Source: Candidatus Bathyarchaeota archaeon
Lineage (GTDB): Archaea > Thermoproteota > Bathyarchaeia > 40CM-2-53-6
NCBI GenBank assembly: GCA_005888735.1
Contig: VBBN01000028.1
Span: 119,351 to 183,350, forward strand
Length of the DNA: 64,000 nucleotides
Direction of reading: 5' to 3'
Position numbers and translations under genes: made by a program. This document shows, one piece after another, positions 16,399-24,761 of this stretch. The notes under the pieces are model-generated. The model worked only from the letters and a program-made list of their open reading frames with translations. It was not told the DNA's origin and did no database searches. The first letter of the stretch is position 1, and each line of letters starts with the position of its first letter.

Positions 16399-16854
16399 TT
16401 GTCTATCAAAAAGGAGACGACTCTTCTCGAGGATCTTAACCAGGCGTTAGCTGCCGAGACTTTAGCTGCATTTCGCTACCTCTACTTCAGTCGGATTGCA
16501 AGTGGAATAAACTCTCCTCCCCTGTCTGAGATGTTTGAGGAAATGGCGGAGGGGGAATGGAAACACGCGGCCATGGTTATGCAGAGGATTGTCCAGCTTG
16601 GAGGGATACCTGTCTCCAAGCCTTCAGAATGGGAGAAAAGGAGCTTCCACCCATACAATGATCCTCCCCGTCGCGGGAACGACTTGAAGCTCATCATTAG
16701 GGATAGTTTGAAGCTGGAACGGTCAGCTGTCGAGTTCTATCAGCGCCTTGCGGGCAAGACGAGAGATTCGGACCTGATTACATACAGGCTTGCAGTAGAC
16801 GCTATGGTGGAAGAGGCGGAAGAAGAACAGAAATTGGCCGCGCTGCTCGACTAG
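16399..16854 (+). CDS. ferritin-like diiron protein
   Basis: A 151-residue all-helical protein. Glu/His residues in 'AAETLAAFRYLYFSRIAS', 'FEEMAEGEWKHAAMVMQRIV', 'LKLERSAVEFYQRLAG' and 'MVEEAEEEQKL' form two E-x(n)-ExxH-type pairs typical of ferritin/rubrerythrin four-helix bundles. It may store iron or detoxify peroxide; it has no rubredoxin domain. TTG start at 16399, with a TATA-like GAAATAC about 35 nt upstream. Length compares with Dps/bacterioferritin-like proteins. Confidence 0.72.
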   Translation: MSIKKETTLLEDLNQALAAETLAAFRYLYFSRIASGINSPPLSEMFEEMAEGEWKHAAMVMQRIVQLGGIPVSKPSEWEKRSFHPYNDPPRRGNDLKLIIRDSLKLERSAVEFYQRLAGKTRDSDLITYRLAVDAMVEEAEEEQKLAALLD

Positions 16855-16881
16855 AGCAGGGCGGCGAGAAGACGGTTTGTT

Positions 16882-18171
16882 CTAGAACCAGCCGCGAATC
16901 TTCATCGCATCTCGGACTTTGCCGATGGCGTAGATGTATGCGCCGGTCCGCATGTCAACGTTGTACTCTTGGCTCGTCTTGTAGGCTTCAGCGAATGCTT
17001 TGACCATTATAGTCTTGAGGCGATGGTCCACTTCCTCGGCGGTCCAGTAGAGGTGTTGGAGGTTCTGGACCCATTCTAGATAGCTTGTGCTGACGCCGCC
17101 GGAGTTGGCGAGAATGTCGGGAATTACGGTCACGTTGTTCTTGAAGAGAATGTCATCCGCTTCCGGTGTGGTTGGCCCGTTGGCACCCTCCGCGATAAGC
17201 TTGGCCTTGATGCTCTTGGCGTTGTCGCGGGTGATGACGTCTTCGAGAGCCGAGGGTACGAGAATGTCAACGTCGAGCTCTAAAAGTTCCTCGTTAGTTA
17301 TGGGTTGTGACCCCGGTAGATTGACAATTGACCCGGTCTTTTTCTTATAGGCTGCAACCTCGTTGAACCAAAGTCCTGTCTTCTTGTACGCGCCGCCTCT
17401 TGAGTCGGATACTGCTACAACCTTGACGCCGGCCTGTTCGAGGAACTCGAACGCCCAGGAGCCGACGTTTCCGAAGCCTTGAACTGCGCACGTTGCTTTC
17501 TTGAGGTCAATCTTGAGGTGGCGCGCAGCCTCTTCGATCGTGATTGAAACTCCACGGCCGGTCGCAGAATCCCTTCCGAGTGAACCGCCGATTATCAGCG
17601 GCTTTCCGGTGACTACTGCGAATGCGTTGTTCTTCTCCTGCTTGCTGTACTCGTCCATGAACCACGCCATCGTCTGCGAGTCTGTGTAGACATCTGGGGC
17701 CGGAATGTCGCGGTATGGGCCGACTATCTCGCTGATCATTGAGAAGAAAGAGCGCGAGAGGTTTTCCAGCTCTCTGTGGGAGAGCTGTTTGGGGTTGACT
17801 GTGACTCCGCCTTTGGCCCCGCCGAACGGGACGCCTGCGACCGCGCACTTCCATGTCATCCACATAGAAAGCGCTTTTACTTCATCGATTGTGACGTTGG
17901 GGTGGAAGCGTATTCCTCCCTTGTAGGGACCCAGGGCGTTATTGTGTTGGCTTCTGAAACCTTGGTAGAGGAGGATTCTTCCGTCGTCCATTTTGACGGG
18001 GAAGTTGACGCTTAGTATTCGTCTTGGTTTTCGGAGAATCTCTTGGACGTTAGGGTCGAGTTTCATAATATCAGCAGCGCGCTGGAATTGCTCAACGGCC
18101 ATGTCGTACTGTGTTTTCTGCATCCCCATACCGGCCGGGGCGGCCTCCTGCTTCGACGTTGTTTCCAACAT
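16882..18171 (-). CDS. gdhA: glutamate dehydrogenase, NAD(P)-dependent
   Basis: A 429-residue Glu/Leu/Phe/Val dehydrogenase interconverting glutamate and 2-oxoglutarate plus ammonia. The glutamate-binding segment 'GPYKGGIRFHPNVTIDEVKA', catalytic Lys in 'KCAVAGVPFGGAKGGV', and the nucleotide-binding 'CAVQGFGNVGSWAFEFL' are intact. The C-terminus 'ALEDVITRDNAKSI' and 'AEGANGPTTPEAD' is typical. Convergent with the ferritin-like gene and divergent from EF-1 alpha. Confidence 0.94.
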   Translation of the reverse strand: MLETTSKQEAAPAGMGMQKTQYDMAVEQFQRAADIMKLDPNVQEILRKPRRILSVNFPVKMDDGRILLYQGFRSQHNNALGPYKGGIRFHPNVTIDEVKALSMWMTWKCAVAGVPFGGAKGGVTVNPKQLSHRELENLSRSFFSMISEIVGPYRDIPAPDVYTDSQTMAWFMDEYSKQEKNNAFAVVTGKPLIIGGSLGRDSATGRGVSITIEEAARHLKIDLKKATCAVQGFGNVGSWAFEFLEQAGVKVVAVSDSRGGAYKKTGLWFNEVAAYKKKTGSIVNLPGSQPITNEELLELDVDILVPSALEDVITRDNAKSIKAKLIAEGANGPTTPEADDILFKNNVTVIPDILANSGGVSTSYLEWVQNLQHLYWTAEEVDHRLKTIMVKAFAEAYKTSQEYNVDMRTGAYIYAIGKVRDAMKIRGWF

Positions 18172-18301
18172 GATGTTGCTAGCCTTCGAATGACTGGCGG
18201 GCGCGGGAAACTCTACTTTTAGACCTTTCTTCGAACAATGACGGGACGCAGAGTTACAGCGTTGGTTATCGTGATAATGGTTTGTCTAGAAGGGACAAGG
18301 C

Positions 18302-18310
18302 TTTTTATAA
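18302..18310 (+). promoter_or_regulatory. TATA box of the EF-1 alpha gene
   Basis: TTTTTATAA lies about 51-59 nt upstream of the GTG start. It would place transcription start near 18330 and give a leader of about 30 nt. It stands out from the GC-rich surroundings. Confidence 0.6.
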
Positions 18311-18360
18311 AGACTGGGGCGATGTTCTCGTTTCATTACGAGTAGGAGTATGAACTAGAA

Positions 18361-19674
18361 GTGTCCAGCAACAAGCCCCACCTGAACCTCATAGTGATGG
18401 GACACGTGGACCATGGAAAAAGTACGTTGACGGGCCACTTGTTATTCGACGCCGGATACATCGACCAGAAGACAATCGACGCGTACGCGAAAGAATCCGA
18501 GAAGACTGGAGCGGGCGACACATTCAAGTTCGCATGGGTTCTGGACACGATCAAAGAAGAAAGGGAGAGAGGGGTCACCATCGATCTTTCCTTTCAGAAG
18601 TTCGAGACTCCGAAGATCTTCTACACGATTATCGACGCTCCTGGACACCGGGACTTTATCAAGAACATGATTACCGGCGCCAGCCAAGCTGACGTAGCAA
18701 TTCTCGTCGTCTCCGGCAAGAAGGGCGAGTTCGAAGTTGCAATTGGCCCTGGCGGCCAGGCGAGAGAGCATGCTTACCTTGCTCGAACTCTCGGTGTCAA
18801 GAACCTCATCGTCGCAGTTAACAAGATGGACGACCAGACTGTCAAGTACGAGGAGCCTCGATATCTTGAGTGTAAGAAGGAAATCGAAGGCTTACTCAAG
18901 ACCGTCGGCTTCGATATCAGCAAGATTCCTTTCGTTCCAACCAGCGGATGGAAAGGAGACAACCTTGCCAAGAAAAGCGCTAACACTCCATGGTATAAGG
19001 GAGCGACCATTCTTGACGCGTTGGACCAGTTCACGCCGCCGCCGAAGCCGCTCAACAAGCCGTTGAGAGTGCCGATCCAGGACGTGTACACTATCACAGG
19101 CGTCGGCACGGTGCCCGTTGGACGTGTTGAGACGGGCGTGTTGAAGGACGGTGACAAGGTAATCTTCTGTCCGTCGGGCAAGGTCGGTGAGGTCAAGACT
19201 ATTGAGACGCACCATGTCCGGATGCCGAAGGCTGAGCCCGGAGACAACATCGGCTTCAACGTGAAGGGCGTCGCAAAGAACGAGATTACACGCGGCGAGG
19301 TCATGGGACACCCTGATAACCCGCCTACCATTGCGAAGGAGTTCGTCGGCCAGATCATAGTCATCTACCACCCGACAGCAATAGCCGCAGGCTATACCCC
19401 TGTCTTGCACGCGCACACGGCCACCGTTGGCGTAACTTTCATAGAACTGATTCGGAAGATTGACCCGCGAACAGGCCAGACTGTGGAGGAGAAGCCCTCC
19501 TTCCTCAAGCAGGGAGACAGCGCGCTCGTCAAGATGAGCCCGTTGAGGGGGATGGTCTTGGAAAGTTTCTCTGACATTCCTGAGCTCGGAAGGTTCGCTA
19601 TCCGAGACATGGGCGCGACGATCGGTGTTGGCGTGGTCAAAGAGATAACGGCGAAAGGTTCACCGACAGCCTAG
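18361..19674 (+). CDS. translation elongation factor EF-1 alpha
   Basis: GTPase delivering aminoacyl-tRNA to the ribosome (437 residues). G-motifs are complete: GHVDHGKST (residues 14-22), 'IDAPGHRDFIKNMI', 'NKMDDQ' and 'PTSGWKGDNL'. The domain 2/3 segments 'GVGTVPVGRVETGVLKDGD' and 'MRGMVLESF'-like C-terminal core are conserved. GTG start at 18361 is supported by the upstream TATA box. An oligo-T tract follows the stop. Confidence 0.96.
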   Translation: MSSNKPHLNLIVMGHVDHGKSTLTGHLLFDAGYIDQKTIDAYAKESEKTGAGDTFKFAWVLDTIKEERERGVTIDLSFQKFETPKIFYTIIDAPGHRDFIKNMITGASQADVAILVVSGKKGEFEVAIGPGGQAREHAYLARTLGVKNLIVAVNKMDDQTVKYEEPRYLECKKEIEGLLKTVGFDISKIPFVPTSGWKGDNLAKKSANTPWYKGATILDALDQFTPPPKPLNKPLRVPIQDVYTITGVGTVPVGRVETGVLKDGDKVIFCPSGKVGEVKTIETHHVRMPKAEPGDNIGFNVKGVAKNEITRGEVMGHPDNPPTIAKEFVGQIIVIYHPTAIAAGYTPVLHAHTATVGVTFIELIRKIDPRTGQTVEEKPSFLKQGDSALVKMSPLRGMVLESFSDIPELGRFAIRDMGATIGVGVVKEITAKGSPTA

Positions 19675-19677
19675 ACC

Positions 19678-19697
19678 ATTTTTTCACAGATTTTTCT
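19678..19697 (+). terminator. oligo-T terminator after EF-1 alpha
   Basis: Two T-runs (six T at 19679-19684 and five T at 19691-19695) follow the EF-1 alpha stop by 5 nt. Archaeal RNA polymerase terminates at such T tracts without a hairpin. Confidence 0.5.
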
Positions 19698-19792
19698 CCA
19701 CTTTGGTTGCATATCGAAGAGCATACCTTTTTAACGCGACTCCGGGCGGTCCTCTGATTCCGCTCTCGGAGAAGCATTGAAGGCATCCTGGA

Positions 19793-20101
19793 ATGGTTTC
19801 GAAAGCTAGAATACGATTGTCAAGCACGGACCCCCAGGATATCAACACGATTTGTGGCGAGATTCGCGATATTGCAGATAAGACAGGTGTGAAGCTGAAA
19901 GGTCCGATTCCGCTGCCGACGAAGAAGTTGATGGTTTCAACGCGAAAGTCTCCGGCGGGCCAGGGGACTCATAGTTTTGACAAGTGGGAGATGAGGATTC
20001 ACAAACGCCTAATCGATGTGGACCCGAACGAGCGATTCTTGAAACGTTTAATGAGGATACGCGCGCCGGACGATGTTTTCATCGAAATAGAACTGGTCTA
20101 A
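19793..20101 (+). CDS. rps10: 30S ribosomal protein S10
   Basis: A 102-residue archaeal S10 with '[20 protein letters not shown]', '[11 protein letters not shown]', '[20 protein letters not shown]' and '[20 protein letters not shown]'. It follows EF-1 alpha, a common archaeal pairing, but a TATA-like CCTTTTTAAC at 19726-19735 and the upstream T tracts suggest its own promoter. Confidence 0.94.
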   Translation: MVSKARIRLSSTDPQDINTICGEIRDIADKTGVKLKGPIPLPTKKLMVSTRKSPAGQGTHSFDKWEMRIHKRLIDVDPNERFLKRLMRIRAPDDVFIEIELV

Positions 20102-20157
20102 CAGTTCACAACTGCAAGCTGACTCTTCGCCGCGGCATTCCGGGTGGTCGTTTTTGA

Positions 20158-20631
20158 CTAGGGCGAGGGTGTTTTGTTCATGGCGATCCATATGTGACAA
20201 TTGCCCACTGAGTCCTTACGGTCGCAGTTAGGTCCGACCACATACAAGAATTCCGTCGGAGCGTAGCCATCTTTCGCCGCACCTACATGGTAGGTTCCGA
20301 CTGCTATTGGGCTGCTCGGGGCGAGGACCCCGCTGGGAGTGGTCTGCGTGAAGCTCAAAGGAGGACCGGCGAGAACTGTCGCGTTGGCCATGGAGATTGT
20401 CGCGTCGGCTACAAGCTGGTCGGGACTAGTAACCACCTCGGGGCTAGATGCAAGGGCCGCGTCATACGCGTGAATAATCACCGGGAAGGAAGCAGGCTGC
20501 GGGTTCAAGAAGCCGTTCAGTGCCCCAGTAGCCGCAACCCCAACTGCTGATAACACGATGAGAAAAATAGCAATTAGAACGTTGCGAGTAGCGTGGCTCG
20601 CCTCCCTCACGTGGACTCTACGCTTGCTCAT
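20158..20631 (-). CDS. membrane-anchored extracellular protein, unknown
   Basis: A 157-residue protein with a basic N-terminus (SKRRVHVREASHATR), one hydrophobic anchor (NVLIAIFLIVLSAVGVAATG) and an extracellular domain. The domain ends with a Cys pair in 'GPNCDRKDSVGNCHIWIAMN'. I do not recognise the family. It is oriented like the next exported protein (20750-21346) and may belong with it. Confidence 0.5.
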   Translation of the reverse strand: MSKRRVHVREASHATRNVLIAIFLIVLSAVGVAATGALNGFLNPQPASFPVIIHAYDAALASSPEVVTSPDQLVADATISMANATVLAGPPLSFTQTTPSGVLAPSSPIAVGTYHVGAAKDGYAPTEFLYVVGPNCDRKDSVGNCHIWIAMNKTPSP

Positions 20632-20749
20632 AAGCCAGTTCCGTGTCTAAGGTACTGTTATCTCGTCCCCACAGAAAAACCCACTGCCCGACTGTTGGAA
20701 TCAACCCGCACTTATCTTGGTCCATACCTCGTTATGGAGTAGCAGGGTC

Positions 20750-21346
20750 CTACGGAGTCTCTGTTATCACGACATCCGTTCTGACACATGGTGAACCGCC
20801 CGTGGAGTTTGCCGAACACGGCTCCGCCGGGTCGCCCGCAATCTTCGGAAGCTGGTAGCTCTTCATGTCGCCCGAGAAGGGGTTGCCGTTGACCGTCATT
20901 TTCACAGTGCCGTGAGGATTGTTGAAGACCTGTGTCGAATTGAGGATTGTGTATTGCGGATCATTTTTCCAGTTTCCCCATATCAAAAGGAAATCGCCTA
21001 GAGTATAGTCCCGGTTCTCATTAGGCTCAACATGTATTACTCCGTCGGTCGCATGGGTATGCAAAGGTCTGTTACAACCTCCCTGAAGTCCAATTCCAGC
21101 GTCAACAGTCACCGCGCTTCCACTGACACTTATCGCGAGGTGGACGTGGGCATGGTAGGAGGCCGAGCTTGCACACTGGTCCAAGTATCCCGGAAGAGTG
21201 ACAAGGCTGGATTTTGGCGCTAGAAAGGCCGCGGCCGTGACGATGACGGCGACTAACACCACAGCAACGGTTATGCTTGCAATTGTTCGGTTGCGTCGCT
21301 GTCGTTGAACCTGCTGCATTATGGCCTTTTTGCGGGTCTGTGCCAC
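20750..21346 (-). CDS. membrane-anchored His-rich extracellular protein
   Basis: After a basic N-terminus and one membrane helix (TIASITVAVVLVAVIVTAAA), the 198-residue protein has an extracellular domain with clustered histidines (SASYHAHVHLAISV and LHTHATDGVIHVEPNE) and cysteines near both ends (DQCASS, GGCNRP, EPCSANSTGGSPC). The His clusters suggest metal binding. I have seen similar 'HTHxxDGxIHVE' stretches in thaumarchaeal exported proteins, without an assigned function. Confidence 0.55.
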   Translation of the reverse strand: MAQTRKKAIMQQVQRQRRNRTIASITVAVVLVAVIVTAAAFLAPKSSLVTLPGYLDQCASSASYHAHVHLAISVSGSAVTVDAGIGLQGGCNRPLHTHATDGVIHVEPNENRDYTLGDFLLIWGNWKNDPQYTILNSTQVFNNPHGTVKMTVNGNPFSGDMKSYQLPKIAGDPAEPCSANSTGGSPCVRTDVVITETP

Positions 21347-21450
21347 ACCGTTTCACTTGTGAATGAGCATGCATTGCTTAGGGGCGATTTTAAGATATAC
21401 CCGTACCATCGCTTGCTTGTTTGTTTGCGGGGGTACCAGAGTCAGGTCAA

Positions 21451-21464
21451 ACGTCAAGGACCAA
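21451..21464 (+). other. tRNA-Leu intron 1 (14 nt, D arm, about position 21/22)
   Basis: Central helix GGTC (21445-21448) with GACC (21459-21462), flanked by bulges AAA (21449-21451) and AAA (21463-21465). Cutting after the second A of each bulge joins GGTCAA to ATGGG and restores D stem CCA/TGG. The inner part is only a 7-nt loop, so it is a bulge-helix-loop form. Confidence 0.7.
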
Positions 21465-21473
21465 ATGGGCGGG

Positions 21474-21498
21474 TCGCGCCCTAGCATGCGCGCGCTAC
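21474..21498 (+). other. tRNA-Leu intron 2 (25 nt, position 30/31)
   Basis: Central helix GGCG/CGCT (one G-U), bulges GGT and ACA, and inner helix CGCGC/GCGCG. Cutting joins CGGG to ACTCAAG and completes the anticodon stem CGGGA. This is a non-canonical position within the anticodon stem. Confidence 0.72.
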
Positions 21499-21505
21499 AC
21501 TCAAG

Positions 21506-21564
21506 ACCCCATTTCCAAAGGAAGTGTCAAAGATGATGCTTCCAAGGCAAGGCGCGGGTGTGTT
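21506..21564 (+). other. tRNA-Leu intron 3 (59 nt, canonical position 37/38)
   Basis: Bulges AGA and TTA flank a central helix CTCA/TGTG with a U-U mismatch at position 33; CCC/GGG starts the inner helix. Removal joins CTCAAG to ATCCCG, giving a perfect CGGGA/TCCCG stem. Confidence 0.7.
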
Positions 21565-22492
21565 ATCCCGTGGCGTAGGCCTTCGTGGGTTCGAATCCCA
21601 CCCCCCGCACCAGGAGCGTTACCCACTACAGGCCAAGGTTCTAGAACATGCATTCTGGCTGAAAAAAGAAGGATACCGGGAAAGCACCATAGTCTCCAGG
21701 GTAAAACTTCTAGCAGGACTGGCCAAGAAGTCGGATCTTCTAGATCCAGAATCAGTGAAGGAAGCGATAGCAAGATTAGAGGTTACAGAGGCCAGGAAAG
21801 AGAAAATAGTCTGCGTCTACGGAAGTTTCTGTAGACAGAACAGCCTGCCGTTCAATCCTCCAAGGTATCATCGAGTGGAACGCCTGCCCTTCATTCCTTC
21901 CGAGTCTGAAGTAGACCAACTCATAGCAGGCCTTGGAGGCAAGACGACTACCTTTCTTCAGACGATCAAGGAGACGGCCGGCCGACCAGGGGAGGTCTGG
22001 AGACTTAGATGGCTAGACTTGGACTTGGAGGGCCGAACTATCACAATCGCTCCTGAGAAGAACAGTAACCCTAGGCAGTTCAAGGTCTCGATCAAACTGA
22101 TCTCTATGTTGAGTCGCCTCCCCAAGAAGAACGACTACATTTTCGGAGGTGGAGACTTGGAAAATTTCAGTCGTTGGTTCTTCATGAAGAGGCTAGAGCT
22201 GGCCAGGAAACTGGAGAATCCTCGGATGGCCAAGATCGGCTTCAAGACGCTTAGGCATTGGAAGGCCTCCACCCTCTACCACCAAACACGGGACATTCTT
22301 CTAGTAATGAGAACCCTCGGACACAAAGACATACGAAACACACTGGTCTACACACAACTGATCGACACCCGGAACGATGAATACGTGTGCAAAACCGCAA
22401 AGTCCCTCGGTGAGGCCTCCGAGCTAATAGAGTCAGGTTACGAGTTTATCACAGAGATGGAGGGGATCAAGTTGTTCAGGAAGAGGAAGTAA
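21560..22492 (+). CDS. tyrosine recombinase integrase, C-terminal part of split gene (intC)
   Basis: Site-specific recombinase of the integrating element. Motifs: first catalytic Arg in 'KETAGRPGEVWRLRW', box II in 'FKTLRHWKAS' (the usual His replaced by Lys), 'MRTLGHKDIRNTLVY' with the nucleophile Tyr. The N-terminal part is a SAM-like core-binding domain (ESTIVSRVKLLAGLAKK). In this integrated state the frame is open back through the tRNA exon; the nearest usable codon is GTG 21560 within intron 3. In the excised circle it would start at 24936 and encode 326 residues, so the integrated copy is probably not properly expressed. Confidence 0.83.
   Translation: MLSRGVGLRGFESHPPHQERYPLQAKVLEHAFWLKKEGYRESTIVSRVKLLAGLAKKSDLLDPESVKEAIARLEVTEARKEKIVCVYGSFCRQNSLPFNPPRYHRVERLPFIPSESEVDQLIAGLGGKTTTFLQTIKETAGRPGEVWRLRWLDLDLEGRTITIAPEKNSNPRQFKVSIKLISMLSRLPKKNDYIFGGGDLENFSRWFFMKRLELARKLENPRMAKIGFKTLRHWKASTLYHQTRDILLVMRTLGHKDIRNTLVYTQLIDTRNDEYVCKTAKSLGEASELIESGYEFITEMEGIKLFRKRK
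21568..21615 (+). repeat. left attachment repeat (attL), inside tRNA-Leu exon 4
   Basis: This 48-bp sequence starts CCGTGGCGTAGGCC, covers the variable arm, T arm, acceptor strand and CCA, and ends CCAGGA. It is identical to 24992-25039. The copy here completes the functional tRNA gene. Confidence 0.9.
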
Positions 22493-22591
22493 GAGACGAG
22501 TCAAGAACGAGTTAGGAATTCATCCAGGCAGATTCTTACTAGGATAGCAATTGTCCTCATTCTTGTCACTACCCCCTGGCTCCCGTTTGTT

Positions 22592-23059
22592 ATGTTTCGG
22601 TCACTTGGATTTGGCGTGGCTCTCTCATTTATCTTAGGCTTCAGTCTCGTAGCGATAGTCCTCTTAGTTGGAACATGGGTTCCATCAATAACGTTTCGGA
22701 AACCAGAAACTTTGCCAGCGGGTTGCTTAGAGCAATTAAAGAAGTGGAAGGAATCTGAGACCATTACGAGTATAGTGGTAGACCTCACGAAAGGTCAAGT
22801 CAAGAAACTGGCTGAAGTCGTTGCGAGGTCATTCGGGGACGTTCTCCTGACAAGAGCAACCGGAGAACGGGTGAAGGTTTGGAGAGTAGGAATGCAAGTT
22901 GAACCTTCGGGAGAGAGAGATGGCAGGCCCCTCTCTAGGGTTATACTGTACAGGCGAGACCTTGCAGCAGACAGAAAGCTACGGAAACCTTGGAGAGTCG
23001 TTCCCAAACAACCATACCTAGCTCAGACGCTCGTGGAGCTTCCTGTGTGGATGGAGTGA
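22592..23059 (+). CDS. single-helix membrane protein of the element, unknown
   Basis: The N-terminal 35 residues form one long hydrophobic segment (GVALSFILGFSLVAIVLLVG) and the rest is a soluble, mixed-charge domain of about 110 residues rich in Lys and Arg. I do not recognise it. The same frame is open back to the integrase stop without a standard start codon, and that extension (IAIVLILVTTPWLPFV) is also hydrophobic, so a second membrane helix is possible if an unusual start is used. Confidence 0.5.
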   Translation: MFRSLGFGVALSFILGFSLVAIVLLVGTWVPSITFRKPETLPAGCLEQLKKWKESETITSIVVDLTKGQVKKLAEVVARSFGDVLLTRATGERVKVWRVGMQVEPSGERDGRPLSRVILYRRDLAADRKLRKPWRVVPKQPYLAQTLVELPVWME

Positions 23060-23281
23060 TGCCGTTCAGGAAGAGGAACTAGAAAAATCAACATTAACAT
23101 CCACAACGCCTTTTGGCACTATCCTAGAATACTGGGCATCATCCAACGACATGACTGGGCAATTCCTTCAAAAACGAATTCTCATCATGCTTCTGAACAA
23201 TTTTTGAAGTATAGAGGGTTTTGTCATTTTTCTAAACCAACGTTTGTTCATCTCGACTAGGAAGTCTTTGTTCAAAGGGTA

Positions 23282-23491
23282 TCAAGACAGGGACCCAAGT
23301 ACTGAATCAACAGAGCAGTAAGGACACACCACTGTCCCATCATCGAGCCATTCTGTGACCTCTGACGAAGAGAAAATCTTTAGACAAGAAAAGCATCCGC
23401 TGTGAGGGCTTTTCTGAACCTCCTCAATGTTATGACTGGAGTGAGAATGGGCGTTGACTAGTTCTTTCTCGGAAAAGCGTGAGGCACTCAT
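23282..23491 (-). CDS. zinc-ribbon protein (69 aa)
   Basis: A small cytosolic protein with a clear treble pattern: 'HSGCFSCLKIFSSSEVTEWL' followed by 'VVCPYCSVDSVLG'. The two CxxC pairs, about 20 residues apart, bind zinc. This fold resembles a widespread uncharacterised bacterial family with CFxCLxxF...ALCPYCGIDSVIG-like sequence. It is 3 nt downstream of the membrane gene 23495-23782, likely one leftward operon. Confidence 0.62.
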   Translation of the reverse strand: MSASRFSEKELVNAHSHSSHNIEEVQKSPHSGCFSCLKIFSSSEVTEWLDDGTVVCPYCSVDSVLGSLS

Positions 23492-23494
23492 GGT

Positions 23495-23782
23495 TTAGTC
23501 TTTGACTGGGACCTTGACGGACTGATGTCTGAATAGTTGGAGGGCGAGGAAACACAGACCTCCAATTAACACTACAGCACCTCCAAACAAGAAAGGTTGC
23601 TGTAGAGGATTCGGGTCAATTCTGCCATTAGGTATCGTTACGGTTCGACAAGCACATACCTCTTGCACCCCAACAATAGGTGGTAATGCCAAGCCGACCA
23701 CCACAAGGACTAAGCCTACCACTCCTACAAGGATGGAAAATATTACGAACTTGGATAACATTGTGAGCTGGGATTGTGACAT
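23495..23782 (-). CDS. two-helix membrane protein of the element, unknown
   Basis: A 95-residue protein with two hydrophobic helices (FVIFSILVGVVGLVLVVVGL and FLFGGAVVLIGGLCFLAL) flanking a short extracellular loop that holds a CxC pair (EVCACRTVTIPNG). Family not recognised. It is the middle gene of the leftward trio. Confidence 0.5.
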   Translation of the reverse strand: MSQSQLTMLSKFVIFSILVGVVGLVLVVVGLALPPIVGVQEVCACRTVTIPNGRIDPNPLQQPFLFGGAVVLIGGLCFLALQLFRHQSVKVPVKD

Positions 23783-23853
23783 ACCAAGAGGGGCTAGCTC
23801 GCTGTGATATTAAGGGAAATCCGCTCCCCAGCGTAACTTGGGCAGATTGAAAG

Positions 23854-24243
23854 TCATATGTGCAACAAAACAGTAACCAGTACCAAACCAAACGTAGATA
23901 GAGCCAGAAATGTAGTCGAGAATGCTAGAATTCTATTATGTCTCAGGAGGACCTTGGTCATTTCTTCTTGTCTCTTAGTCGCTTCCTCGTGTCTCTTAGA
24001 TATTTTGTAGCTTAGGTATGTCTCTAAGACTCTCGTAGAGTCGCTAAGAATGCGAGTCAGGTCGGGTATTTTGGATATGAAGAGTCTCGCAGTTTCATTC
24101 AGTTCCTTCAAAGCTTCAGGGTTGTTTCTATTCTGCAGTAGAAGGGTGGTGTATAGCTCAAGCAGAGATTGAGGTCCTTCCGTGAGGGATTGCGTTAGAG
24201 AATTCAACATCTCCGTGGCTTTGTCTTCGAGTACATCTGTCAC
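23854..24243 (-). CDS. coiled-coil protein with C-terminal membrane anchor
   Basis: A 129-residue protein, helical throughout: residues 1-100 are charged heptad-like helices (e.g. KISKRHEEATKRQEEMTKVL), and the last 25 are hydrophobic (FSTTFLALSTFGLVLVTVLL). This tail-anchored layout is seen in small virus and plasmid proteins but gives no function. First gene of the leftward trio. Confidence 0.5.
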   Translation of the reverse strand: MTDVLEDKATEMLNSLTQSLTEGPQSLLELYTTLLLQNRNNPEALKELNETARLFISKIPDLTRILSDSTRVLETYLSYKISKRHEEATKRQEEMTKVLLRHNRILAFSTTFLALSTFGLVLVTVLLHI

Positions 24244-24314
24244 ACTAGACCACAGCGAGGTAGTCTATTACATCAGATTCTTAAGAAGCAGTCAGACTCG
24301 GACCACTTTCAAGT

Positions 24315-24761
24315 ATGAGAAAGAGATTGGCTGAATTCCTCAAACCCTATACTAGACGTGAGTCTGGGTTACTCTACCTCGCATTAACCTACCTGTTGGT
24401 TTTTGAGCTCTTGGTACAGATTCTTCTTCCACAGTTCATCAATGAGAGGGTAATCTATGAAGTTGGCACCCTCCTAGCAACTATCGAGGGTATCTTCATC
24501 GGTCTATCCGGTCAGATACGGATCAAAAGTATCCGGGACTGGGTAGCCGTTGGAGCGGGTATACCTGCCCTCATGCTCTCCATAATCACTGTCACAATAG
24601 CAATAGCATACTTCCAGTCTATCCAACTAGGTTACCTCTCCCAAGATGTGGAGTCTTCCAGCTGCATTCTTACTTTGACACCATTGAGTTCCTCAGGAGA
24701 GGCATCCTCCATGGGCAGGTGGACACGAGGGATGATGAACTTGGGATCTGCCTGGCACTGA
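24315..24761 (+). CDS. three-helix membrane protein of the element, unknown
   Basis: Residues 15-100 contain three hydrophobic helices (YLALTYLLVFELLVQILL, VGTLLATIEGIFIGLSG, VAVGAGIPALMLSIITVTIA). The C-terminal 35 residues overlap the convergent zinc-ribbon gene 24632-24850 and look less protein-like, so the true end could differ by a frameshift. Starts at ATG 24315. Family not recognised. Confidence 0.45.
   Translation: MRKRLAEFLKPYTRRESGLLYLALTYLLVFELLVQILLPQFINERVIYEVGTLLATIEGIFIGLSGQIRIKSIRDWVAVGAGIPALMLSIITVTIAIAYFQSIQLGYLSQDVESSSCILTLTPLSSSGEASSMGRWTRGMMNLGSAWH

Larger units (their letters stand above)
21427..21612 (+). tRNA. tRNA-Leu(CAA) with three predicted introns
   Basis: Acceptor GCGGGGG (21427-21433) pairs with CCCCCGC (21602-21608), discriminator A, then encoded CCA. 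T arm is GTGGG TTCGAAT CCCAC. Removing 21451-21464, 21474-21498 and 21506-21564 leaves an 85-nt class II tRNA: D stem CCA/TGG, anticodon stem CGGGA/TCCCG, loop CTCAAGA (anticodon CAA), variable arm starting TGGCGTAGGCC. Each cut falls in a bulge next to a four-pair helix. The last exon is the attachment site of the adjacent element. Without splicing no normal D arm or anticodon arm can be drawn, which supports the three-intron reading. Confidence 0.85.
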
